This document shows positions 11,772 through 22,579 of a stretch of DNA of 64,000 nt, one piece after another. Under the pieces are notes generated by a model that was not told the DNA's origin, ran no database searches, and was given only the letters and a program-made list of their open reading frames with translations. The stretch lies in assembly GCA_028583405.1 (NCBI GenBank), contig CM053250.1, positions 41,269,362 to 41,333,361 on the forward strand, written 5' to 3'. The stretch comes from Pogonophryne albipinna. Its lineage: Eukaryota; Chordata; Actinopteri; Perciformes; Artedidraconidae. Positions within the stretch are counted from its first letter, which is position 1, and every line of letters begins with the position of its first letter. The position numbers were made by a program, and so were the translations under genes.

Positions 11772-13064
11772 ATGATCAGCAGAGATAAAAGCAGTATGCG
11801 AATCCTGCCTGGGGTCAGAGCACGCGTACGCGGCTCTAAACCAGCAGGTAGCATGCACACACTGCGGTTCACCGTTCGGTTCTCCCCTCCCTCCTCTCCC
11901 CCGGACGGGGGAGACAGAGTCGGAGCAGGGTGCCAGCTTGGCGGCCGAACATGCTTTCCCCCTCTCCGTCACCACAGCGCTACCGGCGATAGATGGCATC
12001 CTAGGGGAACTGCCGGAGATCATACGCAAGGCGGCCGCCTGCAGAGATCTCCCCGTTCCCCTAGCTCAGGAGAGGTGTGCTCCGGACGACATAACCAGAG
12101 TTTTTTCGCGGGTGCAGACGGTTAGGAGTGACCCGATCTGGCCACGCTTCCCGGCCATCAGGAGGTTCCAGGAGGGGGCGGCGGCGAATCTGAGGACCCT
12201 GAAGGCTCCGGTGGCCACATTTGTTCCCCTCACCAAGGTGGAGGGGTTCACAGATGCTGGTTTCCCAACCACCCCTTCTCTGGAGCCGAGCCTGACGGCG
12301 TTTTTTGGGGTAAGACAGGCCAACATAATCGCCGGACGGCGCCCTACGTTGAGCTCCCCCAGAGACCAGTAGGCTATGTCGCCGCCTGGCCGACCGGGTG
12401 CACCAGTGTGCCTTTCAGGCGGCGGCGAATAACATCGCGCTGCTCTCCAACTCGGTGGTGACGTGACACTGGTAGAGCGGTCCAACACCGAGGCAGAGGA
12501 AATCAGCAAGGCGGCCAGCACGGCGCTCACTCTGTGCGCGTCCGTCGCTGTCTCCCAGGCGAGGATTTCCGCGTGGGTGACACAGATCCAGCGCCACCTC
12601 TGGCTGCAGCAGGCGTCTGTTACGGAGACGGCCAGAAAAGTGCTACTGGACGCTCCAATCAGCCCGGACGGGGTGTTCGGACCCCAGTTCCACGCCATGG
12701 TGGAGTCCATGAAGACGGCCGCAGAACAGGCGGACGGCATTCGCCAGCATGTACAGCTGGCTCCAGCTGAGCGCCCACAACGGCACCAAGGCCCGCAGCA
12801 GCTGCGGCGTCCACGCCGGCCACAGGAGGCCGCAAGCGGAGAGACGCCCACAGCAACTGCCTCAGCATCAGACTCGCCCTTTGGCGGCTGCAGGGGCTCC
12901 GTCCCACGTCTCCGCTCCCCCGTCACCCCAGAGACAGGGTCTCCCGGCGGCGAGTCAAAGGGGAGTGAGGCTCCCCCGCTCCTGGTCTGCTCCGCGAGAG
13001 CCTCCGAGGAAGCAGAGCCGGTAATTAAGCTGCAGAATTCTGCTGGTTTTAACCTATCGGTTAA
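11772..13064 (+). pseudogene. DIRS gag-like ORF, frameshifted
   Basis: The readable frames include SDPIWPRFPAIRRFQEGAA, LKAPVATFVPLTKVEGF, a stop near 12,370 and then VERSNTEAEEISKAASTALT and FHAMVESMKTAAEQADGI. The composition (GC-rich, Ala/Arg-rich, proline-rich end) and position after the left terminal repeat fit DIRS gag. At least one stop or frameshift near 12,370-12,470 breaks it. Confidence 0.7.
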
Positions 13065-13832
13065 TTAACTGCAGAGCTCGCTAATTAAGCCGGCTGCCAC
13101 TAATCTGTTGATTAAGTAGACAGCAGGGCTCGCTGCAGAAGCCTGCCGGTTTTAACCTCGGTTAATAACCTGCAGAGCTCGCGGCATTCTTCTGTCCGAG
13201 ATACGCCTCCTACACACGGCCTTAATAAACCCATGAGCGCCGTTATAACGCCTCGTGTGGACAGCACTGCACACACCTCCATCCATCCCCTGAGCTGTAG
13301 CCACTACACAGAGGAGGGATGAGAGTGGTTTTATCTGGACGACCTGCTATTTTCTGGCTCGCTCCAGGGAGGAAGTCGCTTTACAGACGTTACATTCGTA
13401 TCGCATTTGTCAAGGCCTGGGTTTCATAATAAATTGGAAGAAGAGCTGTCCTCTTCCCTCTCGGACAATCGTTTATCTGGGAGTGGAATTAAACTCAGCC
13501 AGCAGAGCGCGGCTCTCGCGGCAGCGAGTGGAGAAACTGACAGCTCTCCTCCGGCGTGTCACAACCCACACAGCCCTCTCCGTGACGCAGCTGCTCGGCG
13601 TTGGCGTCAGTTGGTCACGTGATGATCCCCCTGGGTCTCCCCCACAGGGGGACACTCCAGAGGTGGTTCATTTGCTGCAGAAGCCTGCTGTTTTTAACCT
13701 ATTGGTTTATAAACTGCAGAGCTCGCGGCATTCCTCTGTCCCAGATATGCCTCCTACACACGGTCATAGTAACCCACGAGCACCGTTATAACGCCTCGTG
13801 TGGACAGCACTGCACACACCTCTCATCCCCTG
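13031..13832 (+). repeat. Repeated block around the DIRS RT fragment
   Basis: A block at 13,132-13,292 recurs at 13,674-13,832 with modest divergence (shared CTGCAGAGCTCGCGGCATTC and ACGCCTCGTGTGGACAGCAC). The first 50 bases also occur at 13,031-13,082. The copies bracket the RT fragment. Confidence 0.75.
13320..13640 (+). pseudogene. DIRS reverse-transcriptase fragment
   Basis: The frame WFYLDDLLFSGSL carries the YLDD catalytic box of the DIRS RT. It is followed in a shifted frame by NWKKSCPLPSRTIVYLGVEL and LSRQRVEKLTALLRRV, the RT/RNase H connection. The N-terminal RT motifs expected upstream are missing, so much of the RT has been deleted. Confidence 0.7.
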
Positions 13833-14386
13833 GGCGTGTACACGCCTCATGATGAGAGACGGAGTGAAATGCAGCGTGTGGAAACTCCCTCGCAGCCCTT
13901 TTGCCTCACGGGCAGTGGCGGCGATGGCGATGGCGTGGCTCCAGGGGCGGCGGGTACTGTAGGCTAAGCCTTCCCAAATATTTGTGTCACTGCATCCAGG
14001 TAAAATACAAATATAATGTGTATGTTTGTGTCTTTGACATAAGCGCTGCTATGCAGCCATCTGTGCCCTGTACTACGAAGCCAGTTCAACAGACCCTGGA
14101 TATGCTTGAGTTATCTTAACTAACCCTAACAAACGAGATCTCGCTAAGTGGTCCTCCGACGCTGGTTATCAACTCTGTAAATCAAGCCAGGGTTTCTCTC
14201 TCCAGCTGAGAGCGCGTTCATGTGAAAGGGGCGGGGTTAGCAACATTTGACCAATCACAAACAGGAACAAGTGTACTGACAGCGCAGCGTCATACTTCAT
14301 TAATGAAGAGTAAACTAGGCTAATATTAGACAAATATGAGCTTTAACCATCCATGACTTAAACATATAATCCAGGATACAAGCCAC
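13833..14386. other. Insert flank between DIRS and the endogenous retrovirus
   Basis: From about 13,940 the DIRS similarity ends and unrelated sequence starts (GGCTAAGCCTTCCCAAAT). A similar CAGCCTTCCCAAA motif occurs at about 19,112-19,126, just before DIRS sequence resumes. This suggests one earlier insertion occupied the DIRS before the retrovirus entered it. Identity unknown. Confidence 0.4.
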
Positions 14387-14390
14387 ATAG

Positions 14391-15350
14391 TGTTGGAACA
14401 GATATCTCTGCTCCGCACCGATCCTATATGAGTTTGCTTTAAAAGAAGTACAACTCAAAACAACCAGGATAGGGGTTAAACAATAATCTGCTTTAATGAT
14501 AAACGGTAAGAATACAAATACACTTCTCAAAAGGGGTAGGCCCAGCCCCTGCTCTGGTCCAAATGCCGGGAGAACCTCTCATCTTGACGGCAGGAGCAAA
14601 TGAGAACGAACTAAAAGATAGAACAGGCTTACATGCAGAAAACAAAACAGGAGGGGTTGGGTCAGCTGGTCATCTTTTCAGGTCATCTCATTGGGAGATG
14701 CAAAAGATGCTGTGTCGCAGCGAATCAGCGCGTGCCAGCAGAGGACCCGCAAACAGTCTCAGTTTGAAGCAAAACACATCTGGCGTTCGCTGTCTCATAT
14801 TTCTGCAGCCTCCACACACACACACACACACATCCCCCCACATTCCAGAGACCTGAGTTGGGTCTAAAGAATATTCTCTTGCTCACATCTTACTCCAAAT
14901 AATGGTTATACTCCTCATATTTTCAGCTTCTGGTTACACAGACTGCTATTATTAATACAAAGTAATTAAACACACACATATACTATTCAAGATATGTAGA
15001 CTTCCCTGAAACATGACATACTGGAGATCTTAAGCAGAAGGTACTCTCATCCACCTAGCCCACTGCCCTGCATACCTACACCTCCCCCACAGAGCAATAA
15101 AACCTGTTTACTCCAAGCACCCCAGAATGTTTGAGCAAGTTTAGTCCTCACATTTATGAAAGGATAAAACAGAGAAATCAATACAAAACACAAACACAGG
15201 TATTGTTTGAACAGTATTCACTTAACTGCTACTATTGATAATTTCCAGAGAAACTCAAGGGGCCTCTTTTAATATCTGGAAGTTGCAACAAGACTTTCTG
15301 CCATTTCAAATGTAACACACTTCCCAAATATCAGATGATAATAATCTTCA
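14391..15350 (-). repeat. 3' LTR of the endogenous retrovirus
   Basis: On the plus strand it starts TGTTGGAACAG and ends ATAATCTTCA, so on the minus strand it runs TG...CA. The TGTTGGAACAG half matches the solo LTR at 57,505-58,277. It contains a (CA)n tract at about 14,815-14,831. Confidence 0.8.
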
Positions 15351-15365
15351 ATCCCCCTTTTTATC
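15351..15365 (-). promoter_or_regulatory. Polypurine tract of the endogenous retrovirus
   Basis: On the minus strand an A-run followed by a G-run immediately precedes the LTR start. This is the expected position of the plus-strand primer of a retrovirus. Confidence 0.65.
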
Positions 15366-15586
15366 TCATTCTCAAGAGACCAACTTACACAAGGCACTTG
15401 AAACATATCTACTATAATGATTTTCTACTGTGTCTGTCCCCCAATATTGTATAAATCTATCAGAAACTGAGACCCAAAGTACTTGAAATCTTTGGGAACA
15501 GAACACCACTTTCCATGGCAGTGAAGGAACCATGAGAGGGCAACCTGAGAGCTAGAAAGCAGTCACCTTGTGTGGTGAATCATCAG

Positions 15587-15606
15587 CCCCCCCCCCCCCC
15601 CCCCCC
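15587..15606. repeat. Homopolymer C(20)
   Basis: Twenty consecutive C residues inside the degraded provirus. Such runs are prone to length error in assemblies. Confidence 0.95.
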
Positions 15607-15719
15607 TCTGATAGGGAGGGGGAGATGCGGCTTTCCCTTCACTGGTGGAACTGATCAGAGAGAAGTAGACTCCTCTGCTGCCTCGACAAGTCCCCCAGCC
15701 CGCTGACAGCCGCTTCCTA

Positions 15720-16030
15720 GTCGTCTGCTGTAAGGATGTCCTCGAGGTCGTTCTCGTCCAGTCCACTGATGGCTGCTTCCGAGTCGACCTCCTCTGCGAG
15801 GGCCACGTCCGTCCTGATGTCGTCCACGGTCCTAGCAGGTGGTTTCCCCGCCGCACACTGGCTCCCGTGGTACGAGCTGTCCCCCTTTCCTCCTTGGCGG
15901 ATGGCATGAGAGATCCGCTGGGTCACTCGGTCGGGGCCGGAGAGCCTGGGGTTGAGCCACTTTGTCCTGATGACCTTCAGCCAGACGAACTCCGCTGTGT
16001 CAGCCTCCTGGGTCCCCCTTTGGCATCACC
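15720..16030 (-). pseudogene. Retroviral pol 3' end remnant (integrase C-terminal region)
   Basis: A minus-strand frame contains a run with Lys-Trp, Gly-Pro and a Gly-Lys-Gly then Tyr-His pattern, resembling the C-terminal end of class I retroviral integrases, followed by an acidic tail and a stop at 15,720. The open run is short and its 5' continuation is broken. Assignment is by pattern only. Confidence 0.4.
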
Positions 16031-16229
16031 AACCTGTGTGGAGAAATCTGATACAAATCCCTCAAGCCTACGCTCAGGGCTCCGGGGCCCTCCGCTGTTT
16101 GACCCACCACTGCGTAGGCCGCTTGGAGCCTGTTGGTGGGGTGTCTTAAAACAACAGACGTCTGTGAACAGGTTTTCTAAATTAATTGTAGACCTCCTAT
16201 CTGCCAGTGCAGCTTCAGAATCTTAATAC

Positions 16230-17715
16230 TTGGCCTATGTCAACAAAACAAAACTCCAACATCTTTAGGTGAACCAAATAACATATTTCAATAGCTCTGA
16301 ATTTCTGACAAGCGTCTGTGTTATTCTTAATGAAATCCTTGAGGTCCCATTTAAAATCTAAATATAATATGAACTGCTAATGTTTCTGGTAAAGAAACAA
16401 ACTAATGTTATGGATTCAAAAACAACCAAAATCATGATACTGACAAAGTGAATGATTTCCTGGTGATACTGCTTCTACCTGTCAGTGCTGAGATATTATC
16501 AAGCTGAAAAAATGAATACAGAATTCCAACAAACTGTCATCAAATGTCTTTCTATTATGAATTTAGATGAAATGTATATCCCCATAATGACCTAAACAAT
16601 AAAGTCTATGGCTTTTACTTATTTACCAGGCTAGTTACATGATGTTGTCTAAATTAAATTCTGTCTCATTACATTATTATGTTTTAGCTTTAACTGTAAT
16701 ATGTTCTTTCTACATTTCAAACCTCAGTTACTTTAATACCTGTTGAAACATTACTCACCGGTCAACTTCCTCAGTATTCCATTCTGGACTTACATCTCTC
16801 ACAGTAGCCCCTTGGCCACTGATTCTGCATCTGCTGTTATAACTCAATCAATATTAGAAACATGTCAACATTCATCAAACAGTATCTTATCCCCAGATAT
16901 GGAGCAGGTCAATTCTAAAACTCACTGACTCAATGGTCAGATTGAACATCCGAGTTGGGGCAGCAGGTTCCTTTCAGTCCCTAAATGAAACAGAATCTTC
17001 ATGTTTTAGTTTGAGTTTCACATTCTGCAAACTACCACCTCCTGTGGGAGTGAAATATCAAGTAGATTAGAAACGGGTCACCTGTACGGTTTTCCAATTC
17101 TGTGGAATTGTGTTGAGCCCCAGAATAATGTGTTTAGTCCAAAAACATGCTTGATTAGTCATTGTTTTAAATCATGCAGTTGCACTGATCACATGCAGAC
17201 ATACACTCACACTCACACTGTCAGGTTGTAAAGTCTTGGTCAGGTTCACCCCAGAGTCAGTCATTGATAGTGCCTTCTCAAGTTACACTGTCGGTCAGGG
17301 TCAAAGGTCAGTTGGTCTCAGTCTTTTTGGCCATGTGTGTGCTCTGCAGAGACTTTGATATGTCAGCATAGGCCAGTATCCTTTGTCTACAAAAATCTGT
17401 CATATATGGAGCGCCATCATTTATTAATTCACGATTACAACTATAATTTTCCAGATATCTCTAACTTTTCATCGGAACAGCTGTTCCCCACATTCCCTGA
17501 AAAGTGTTAGCCTAAAAATGTCATTTCCATATAGTACTACTACTGCAGTTCATTTACACCTAATTAGTATTAAAATGTGTAATAGATCTATTTCAGAAAC
17601 TTGTGTACTTAACTATTATCTTGTGTCAAAACATTACTAGGATCTGTTTAGCTCTGCTATGCATTTCATAGCTCATCTTCAATTCTGGTCCACCTAAAAA
17701 ACAATGTTAAACTCT
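16230..17715. other. AT-rich provirus interior, no recognisable coding
   Basis: Lies between the two pol remnants on the minus strand. No RT catalytic box or envelope-type sequence was recognised, so central pol is deleted or too decayed to read. Confidence 0.4.
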
Positions 17716-17916
17716 TTAGCAGTGTGTGGAACCCTGGGTGTCCGAACATGCAACAATTACTCCCTCCTTTATCAAGGATTTAAAAACAGAAGTCATTTCA
17801 TATTTCCATCTTAAAGCCCTCCTATGGTAATAACCATGCCACAATGGTGAAATCAATACTCTATAGATTGGAATTATATTTGGCTTGGCACCAGCTCTCC
17901 CTCTAACATTATCCAT
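17716..17916 (-). pseudogene. Retroviral pol RT N-terminal remnant
   Basis: A 66-codon minus-strand frame ends with a segment resembling the LIKAGVI(V)..SD motif at the start of retroviral RT. Downstream catalytic motifs are not found in frame. Its position, 5' of the integrase remnant on the same strand, is consistent with one decayed pol gene. Confidence 0.45.
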
Positions 17917-18342
17917 TCAAATAAAGGTTTGTCTTATAGAGCGGTTCCAAAAAACTATCCCTTTAATGGTGTTCAACATTGTAACAACTAAGATCACTAC
18001 TTTATTCACAAGTGAATAAAAATCTCTTGAAGAATGATTTCTTAACATGATGAAAAGATTGAAGTATATGGTTATATAATGTCATGTCTCCCCCTTTATC
18101 CCTCAGTGTGTTTTAGGATGATTCTCATTTGACTTTAATAGTTTCCTCTTTACTGCTATTTTTAATTTACCAATTGATCAATTCATGGTTAATACAACTT
18201 TTTATCTTCACTCATTCATCAAGTCAATTCAAGTTCTTTAAATGTGCGCTTATAAGTGTGTTTATGTGTAAACTCACTCATTCCCGTTGATTCCCTTCCC
18301 CTCTCCTCTGTTTTATCTCAAGCCGCGATCCCGGCCACCTCA

Positions 18343-18601
18343 GAGCAATAAAACCTGTTTACTCCAAGCACCCCAGAATGTTTGAGCAAGTTTAGTCCTC
18401 ACATTTATGAAAGGATAAAACAGAGAAATCAATACAAAACACAAACACAGGTTTTGTTTGAACAGTATTCACTTAACTGCTACTATTGATAATTTCCAGA
18501 GAAACTCAAGGGGCCTCTTTTAATATCTGGAAGTTGCAACAAGACTTTCTGCCATTTCAAATGTAACACACTTCCCAAATATCAGATGATAATAATCTTC
18601 A
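18343..18601 (-). repeat. Truncated second LTR copy of the provirus
   Basis: Nearly identical to 15,092-15,350 (shared AGCAATAAAACCTGTTTACT through ATCAGATGATAATAATCTTC). It contains only the U3-side quarter, so the R/U5 part and primer-binding site were lost. Confidence 0.85.
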
Positions 18602-18605
18602 ATAG

Positions 18606-19130
18606 GCACATACATAGCCACATACATTCACCTGCAAGGTGAATACAGAACAACTGGTTAAAAAATAAATAAACTACCGAGTGTTTGAAAGCGTCACTGT
18701 CACTGATATCACTGCCCCGTCTAAGACACGAGTGGATCTGACTTTAATTAGCCTACATTTGAGTTGAGTGTTTCGTCAACATAATGTGTTGCTTAAAATA
18801 ATACTTCTGCATACAGTATGTGACACTGTAAGTGTTGCACGGCCAGATACGGCTCGAGAAGCTGACTCAGATAAGGAAATATATGAAATATTATGATATT
18901 ATATGATCGATGATCTGATTGATGATGTGATATGAATGATAAGTGCGACACGTCGGCGTCTTCTCTGCATACGGCAGTTTAAACTGTATTTCCTTTATCC
19001 TGTAATATGACTTGAGAGATTTAAACTCCGCACACTGAGCTCTGATTGGTCACTGAGTTGATCTCTTTTCTATACACGCCGGAGGCGGGCAGCGTCAGGT
19101 AAAAAAAGTTATTCAGCCTTCCCAAACCTG
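18606..19130. other. Right flank of the insert inside the DIRS
   Basis: Non-DIRS sequence that ends near a CAGCCTTCCCAAA motif. It pairs with the left flank at 13,940-14,386 as host DNA of the retroviral insertion. No gene recognised. Confidence 0.4.
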
Positions 19131-19132
19131 AG

Positions 19133-19640
19133 CCTCACGCGCCGTCTATGCGTGGCTCGTCACCATGACGTCCATTACGGCACATCACAGAGAAGCCTCT
19201 CCTCCCAGCAGTTCCATGGGATACAAGAAACACTCCTGTCATCCCAGGAACAGTGTCTTGCGCGGTTTTTACTCCGCTATTTTTCTAAATCTCGGAAAAG
19301 AACGGGGGAGTCGCCCCGTTGCTGTACAATCAAACATGTGTTGATTTGCACAGACAACAGGCCACGGCTATGGAAGCAGCCTACCTCAATCGCCAGGGAG
19401 GAGTACGATCTGCGCAGCTTCTGAACGCAGCCAGACGGCTGCTGTTCTGGGCGCGCGCACACGTTGCTCTCCATCAGAGCAATGTATATTCCCGGCGAAA
19501 TTAACAGAGGGGCTCGCAGAACGCAGCAGCCGTGTTATGCGAGGAGTATGGAGACTCAGACCTGTGTCACGCACACTGGCGCCTTAGTGGGATTTGGCTT
19601 TGGTGTTACGCGCACTAAAGCAAAGCCCCATTTGAACCTT
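19133..19640 (+). pseudogene. DIRS RNase H-like remnant
   Basis: Contains TAMEAAYLNRQGGVRSAQLL followed by LFWARAHVALHQSNVYSRRN. It resembles the RNase H region between RT and recombinase in DIRS elements (N..A..Y.N.QGG.RS pattern). Stops follow near 19,503. Confidence 0.6.
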
Positions 19641-20270
19641 TAGACCAGGTTCCCCTTAAACTGTTGTCAGCCAAAGTAGTATTACTTTTGGCTCTATCAG
19701 CGAAAAGGGTGAGTGATTTGTCTGCTCTCTCTGTGGCTCCGTCAGCTCTCCGGATCCAAGGAGATGGCAGTTCAGCTGTTTTACGCCCTAACCCGGCTTC
19801 ATGCCAAAGGTCATCACAAGCTCTTTAGAGTCGAGAGTGATCACCTTGGATGGCTTCTTTCCCCCTCCTCACAGGTCGGAGGAAGAAGCCGCGTCTCATC
19901 TCCTCTGTCCTGTGCACGCGCTGTCCTGCTAGTGGCGCGCATGGCTGCCTTGCGCCGTTCTCAGCGCCTGTTTGTGCACTATAGAGAGCGCTCGATCTGG
20001 CAGCCTCTGTCTGCACAACGGCTGTCACACTGGCTGTGTGAAGCTGTGTCGCAGGCATATGTCTCCTCTGGGGTGGAGCCCCCGGAGAACATCAATGCAC
20101 ACTCCACCAGAGGAATTTCCTCCTCCACGGCTTTGCACGGAGGAATGTCAGTGGAAGATATTTGCACTGCTGCATCTTGGTCTTCCCCCTGTTCATGTAT
20201 TCAATTGTATTTGAGGGATGTCTCTCATTCCTCTCTGACGCACCCTGTACTGAGTGTCCTGTCGGAGTGA
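19633..20270 (+). pseudogene. DIRS tyrosine recombinase, frameshifted
   Basis: The enzyme cuts and rejoins DNA through a covalent tyrosine link. The first Arg motif reads LALSAKRVSDLSALS in one frame (about 19,690-19,735). After a frame change between about 19,740 and 19,900 the C-terminal half reads LSAQRLSHWLCEAVSQAYVS, then HSTRGISSSTALHGGMSVED and a final IQLYLRDV. Arg, His-x-x-Arg and the nucleophilic Tyr are all recognisable, so only the frame is broken. Confidence 0.8.
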
Positions 20271-20699
20271 GTGACTTCAGGGAGCCAGCTGTGCGCCTCT
20301 CTCCTGCCTCTCGGCACGCGGAGAGCAGCCCTTTTTCCCTCTTATGAGAGGGATGTTCCTTTTTCCTCTGACACACTTTGTATGGAGTGTCTTGTCAGAG
20401 TGAGTGATGTCAGGGATCCAGCTGTGTGCTCTCCTGCCTGTCTGCATGCAGAGAGCTGCTGTTCCCCCTCTTTTTGTCAATGGGCAAAGTGTGACCTTCG
20501 TCTCTACTTTCTCACAGCGGCAGGTATGTATTGTTCCCAGCCTTCGTCCCCTCATGGAAAATATTCATGTTATGCTATATTCCAGGGACGGCGATGCGCC
20601 ATTACGCATGGCGCAATAGGCATGGGTTATTATCTGAGCAGGTGTGTCTGTGCTTCTAGTACCGGGCGGACCCAGTGGGGCGCAGACTACATCATGCTT

Positions 20700-20770
20700 C
20701 GCCCTTAACCCAATAGCGATAGCCTTAGAAGGCGAAGCCATATACGAAATAGAACTGAAGTTACCTACTG
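20700..20770 (+). repeat. DIRS internal complementary region
   Basis: Contains CCAATAGCGATAGCCTTAGA, GGCGAAGCCATATACGAAAT and AACTGAAGTTACCTACTGTA. These are complementary to the outer end of the left terminal repeat, as in the internal complementary region through which DIRS forms circles (family knowledge). Confidence 0.7.
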
Positions 20771-20837
20771 TAAACTCAGCTTCTATGAGCATTGGCGTAG
20801 CCCTCTAAGTGCTGGGCCCCACTGGCTCCACGAATAG

Positions 20838-21010
20838 CTGAAGAAAAGCTGTTTGTGTGGGAGCAGATTGTCGGGCCTCCTTCCTATTTATACCGGAAGG
20901 AGGCCCGAGGGTGGGGCTCACCTTGCGGGTGGGCGTGGACTACAAGTGTTTCAGTGCTGCGCGGGTGCGCAGGGGGATTACCCAATAGCGATAGCCTTAG
21001 AGGGCTTCGC
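20838..21010 (-). repeat. DIRS right inverted terminal repeat
   Basis: Reverse complement of the left repeat at 11,504-11,668, including the TATAAATA box (here on the minus strand) and the CACCCGCGCAGCACTGAAAC segment. Confidence 0.88.
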
Positions 21011-21053
21011 CAATACTCATAGAAGCTGGAGTTACAGTAGGTAACTTCAGTTC

Positions 21054-21958
21054 TTCTATATGACTGTCTTTGGTTTTGGCAAGTGTTATTCGATCCATAT
21101 GACCAGCGCCATATAGAGAGAAGTGTTACGACAGCGGAGGACCAAAATGCTTGATCGTCACGTGGTTCAGGGAGACTCAATAGTTCCCCGGAAGTTCGTG
21201 GTGGGACATTTGAATGCATGATTACCGGAGATAGAACTACGATTTGTGGTAATAAGTAGTGAATAAAGGTTTTGATTTGCAATATTTATACAACATATCG
21301 ATGTGTATGTAGTTACATCAATATTTGAAAAAGTTAAATTTGCTAATATTTGAGGATTAAGATAAAATAAGAAATACTTTATTGATACCAATTTGGGAAA
21401 TGTTTGCTTTGCAGCAGCAAAAGACAAGGCATTGTACATAAGACAGTTAAAAGACTAGAATTAAACAATCGAAAATGTAAACATCTCAAATAGAAATAAA
21501 ATAGCAGAAAATATACATAGTGTGAACAGCTATCTTACCTGTTAACATATACATGTTAGGCTAACGTTGCCTTGGTTAAAGAGCCTGTTGTTTATTGCTT
21601 TGAATAGTTTAAAACAAATATTATCTTCTTAAACTGAATGGTAGTCAGGAGCATCACTTCCTAATGTTTGATATATTTAGAAGGAGGGAAGGAAGGTTTC
21701 AAAATTCAGATTTAGATTCATTTCTACAATTTCTTTAATTCATGGTGGTTTCAGTAATCCCCTGGTAATTGAGGACACAAGTAATCTAAATGAGTAATGT
21801 CTTCTTTATGGCTTTCAGAAAGGACAGGAGACCCACAGGTGCCTATCAATGATTGTCAACTGACAGTAAATAAATGGAATTCAATAAACATTGAATAGCA
21901 TATCATGCCGTTTGTCTGTGCCTTTTCCTCTGTGTTGTCCGGCATATAGTCTCCCCCA
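21054..21958. other. Spacer between DIRS and THAP fossil
   Basis: No gene recognised. A fragment with ACTTTATTGATACCAATTTG (21,377-21,396) resembles the 3' tail of a dispersed fish retroposon; a similar tail occurs at about 26,305-26,370. Confidence 0.4.
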
Positions 21959-22119
21959 TGGTTTGCTGTGCTGCCTGGGGATGCTCCAATCGCTCAGAGA
22001 AAGGAGTATGAATGTAAGGTTTCCCCACTGACACAGAGAGGAGGAAAGAATGGCTGGCTCAAGTCAGCAGGAGCAATTTAACTATCACAAAAGACAACAA
22101 CAGCAACAACACATGTGAG
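21959..22119 (+). pseudogene. Fossil THAP-domain exon
   Basis: From ATG the sequence reads MVCCAAWGCSNRSEKGV, stop, M, stop, GFPTDTERRKEWLAQVSRSN and ends NNTCE at a GT donor (22,120). The C..C spacing, AWGCSNR, FP.D..RR..W and a final Cys fit the N-terminal half of a THAP C2CH zinc finger, the DNA-binding fold of THAP proteins and P-element transposases. Two in-frame stops (TGA, TAA) make it a pseudoexon. No downstream THAP exon (AVPTIF-type) was recognised. Confidence 0.7.
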
Positions 22120-22579
22120 GTAATCATATTTTTCACAAAACGAAGACCACACCATTGGGAAGCTTAATGTCTGTTTAATCAAAATAAGGAACAGGGAGAG
22201 GCTTGCAGAACTCTGGGAGTTGAGACTCAGGTGCAGGGTGAGGGTCTCATTGCAGGTCTTCAGGCTCCATTGAATCCCCCTGGGGTTCTTGTGCTGAGAG
22301 AGGGAGACAGGAGAAAGGGAGTGCTAAAATGGCCCCTGACAGCTCCTCAAAAAGTTGAGAATCAAAAAATATCCTAGAAAAATCCTACTGTTATATATTT
22401 GGCCAAAGTATATCTAAGTACCAAGACTTAAGAACATTCAAAACGAACATTGTGACATTCCTTCTTATATAGTCTCAGGCGTCATATAAGTTAACATTAA
22501 AGTGAATTCAATCCAACACAGCTCTTGGCAAAGAAATAAAGATAAAACATAGAAATAGGGTCAAGTTCACCAAGCATAC
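22120..22579. other. Spacer downstream of plcg2
   Basis: No further coding exon or repeat with clear borders was recognised. Confidence 0.35.

Larger units (their letters stand above)
14391..18601 (-). mobile_element. Degraded endogenous retrovirus (class I-like), minus strand
   Basis: An old proviral copy bounded by the 4-bp duplication ATAG at 14,387-14,390 and 18,602-18,605. A full LTR (14,391-15,350) is at the left. About 260 bases of its U3-side sequence recur at the right end (18,343-18,601). An A/G polypurine tract sits directly inside the left LTR on the minus strand, which gives the orientation. Between them are a short segment resembling the start of pol RT (about 17,720-17,916) and one resembling the integrase C-terminus (about 15,720-16,030). 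gag, most of pol and env are absent or unrecognisable, and all frames are broken. Confidence 0.75.
11490..21053 (+). mobile_element. DIRS-type tyrosine-recombinase retroelement, interrupted
   Basis: DIRS elements replicate by reverse transcription and integrate with a tyrosine recombinase rather than a DDE integrase (family knowledge). Seen here in order: left inverted terminal repeat, gag, an RT fragment with YLDD, RNase H remnant, tyrosine recombinase, an internal segment complementary to the termini (about 20,700-20,770) and the right inverted repeat. A large foreign block (about 13,940-19,130, including an endogenous retrovirus) splits the element. Frames are broken in gag, RT and recombinase, so it is no longer autonomous. 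End coordinates are approximate by about 10 bases. Confidence 0.88.

Noticed and set aside
11760..12926. Minus-strand open frames across the DIRS gag (up to 286 codons)
   Set aside because: GC-rich antisense shadows of gag; no motif.
15867..16226. Plus-strand 119-codon open frame in the provirus
   Set aside because: Antisense to the minus-strand pol remnant; no recognisable domain.
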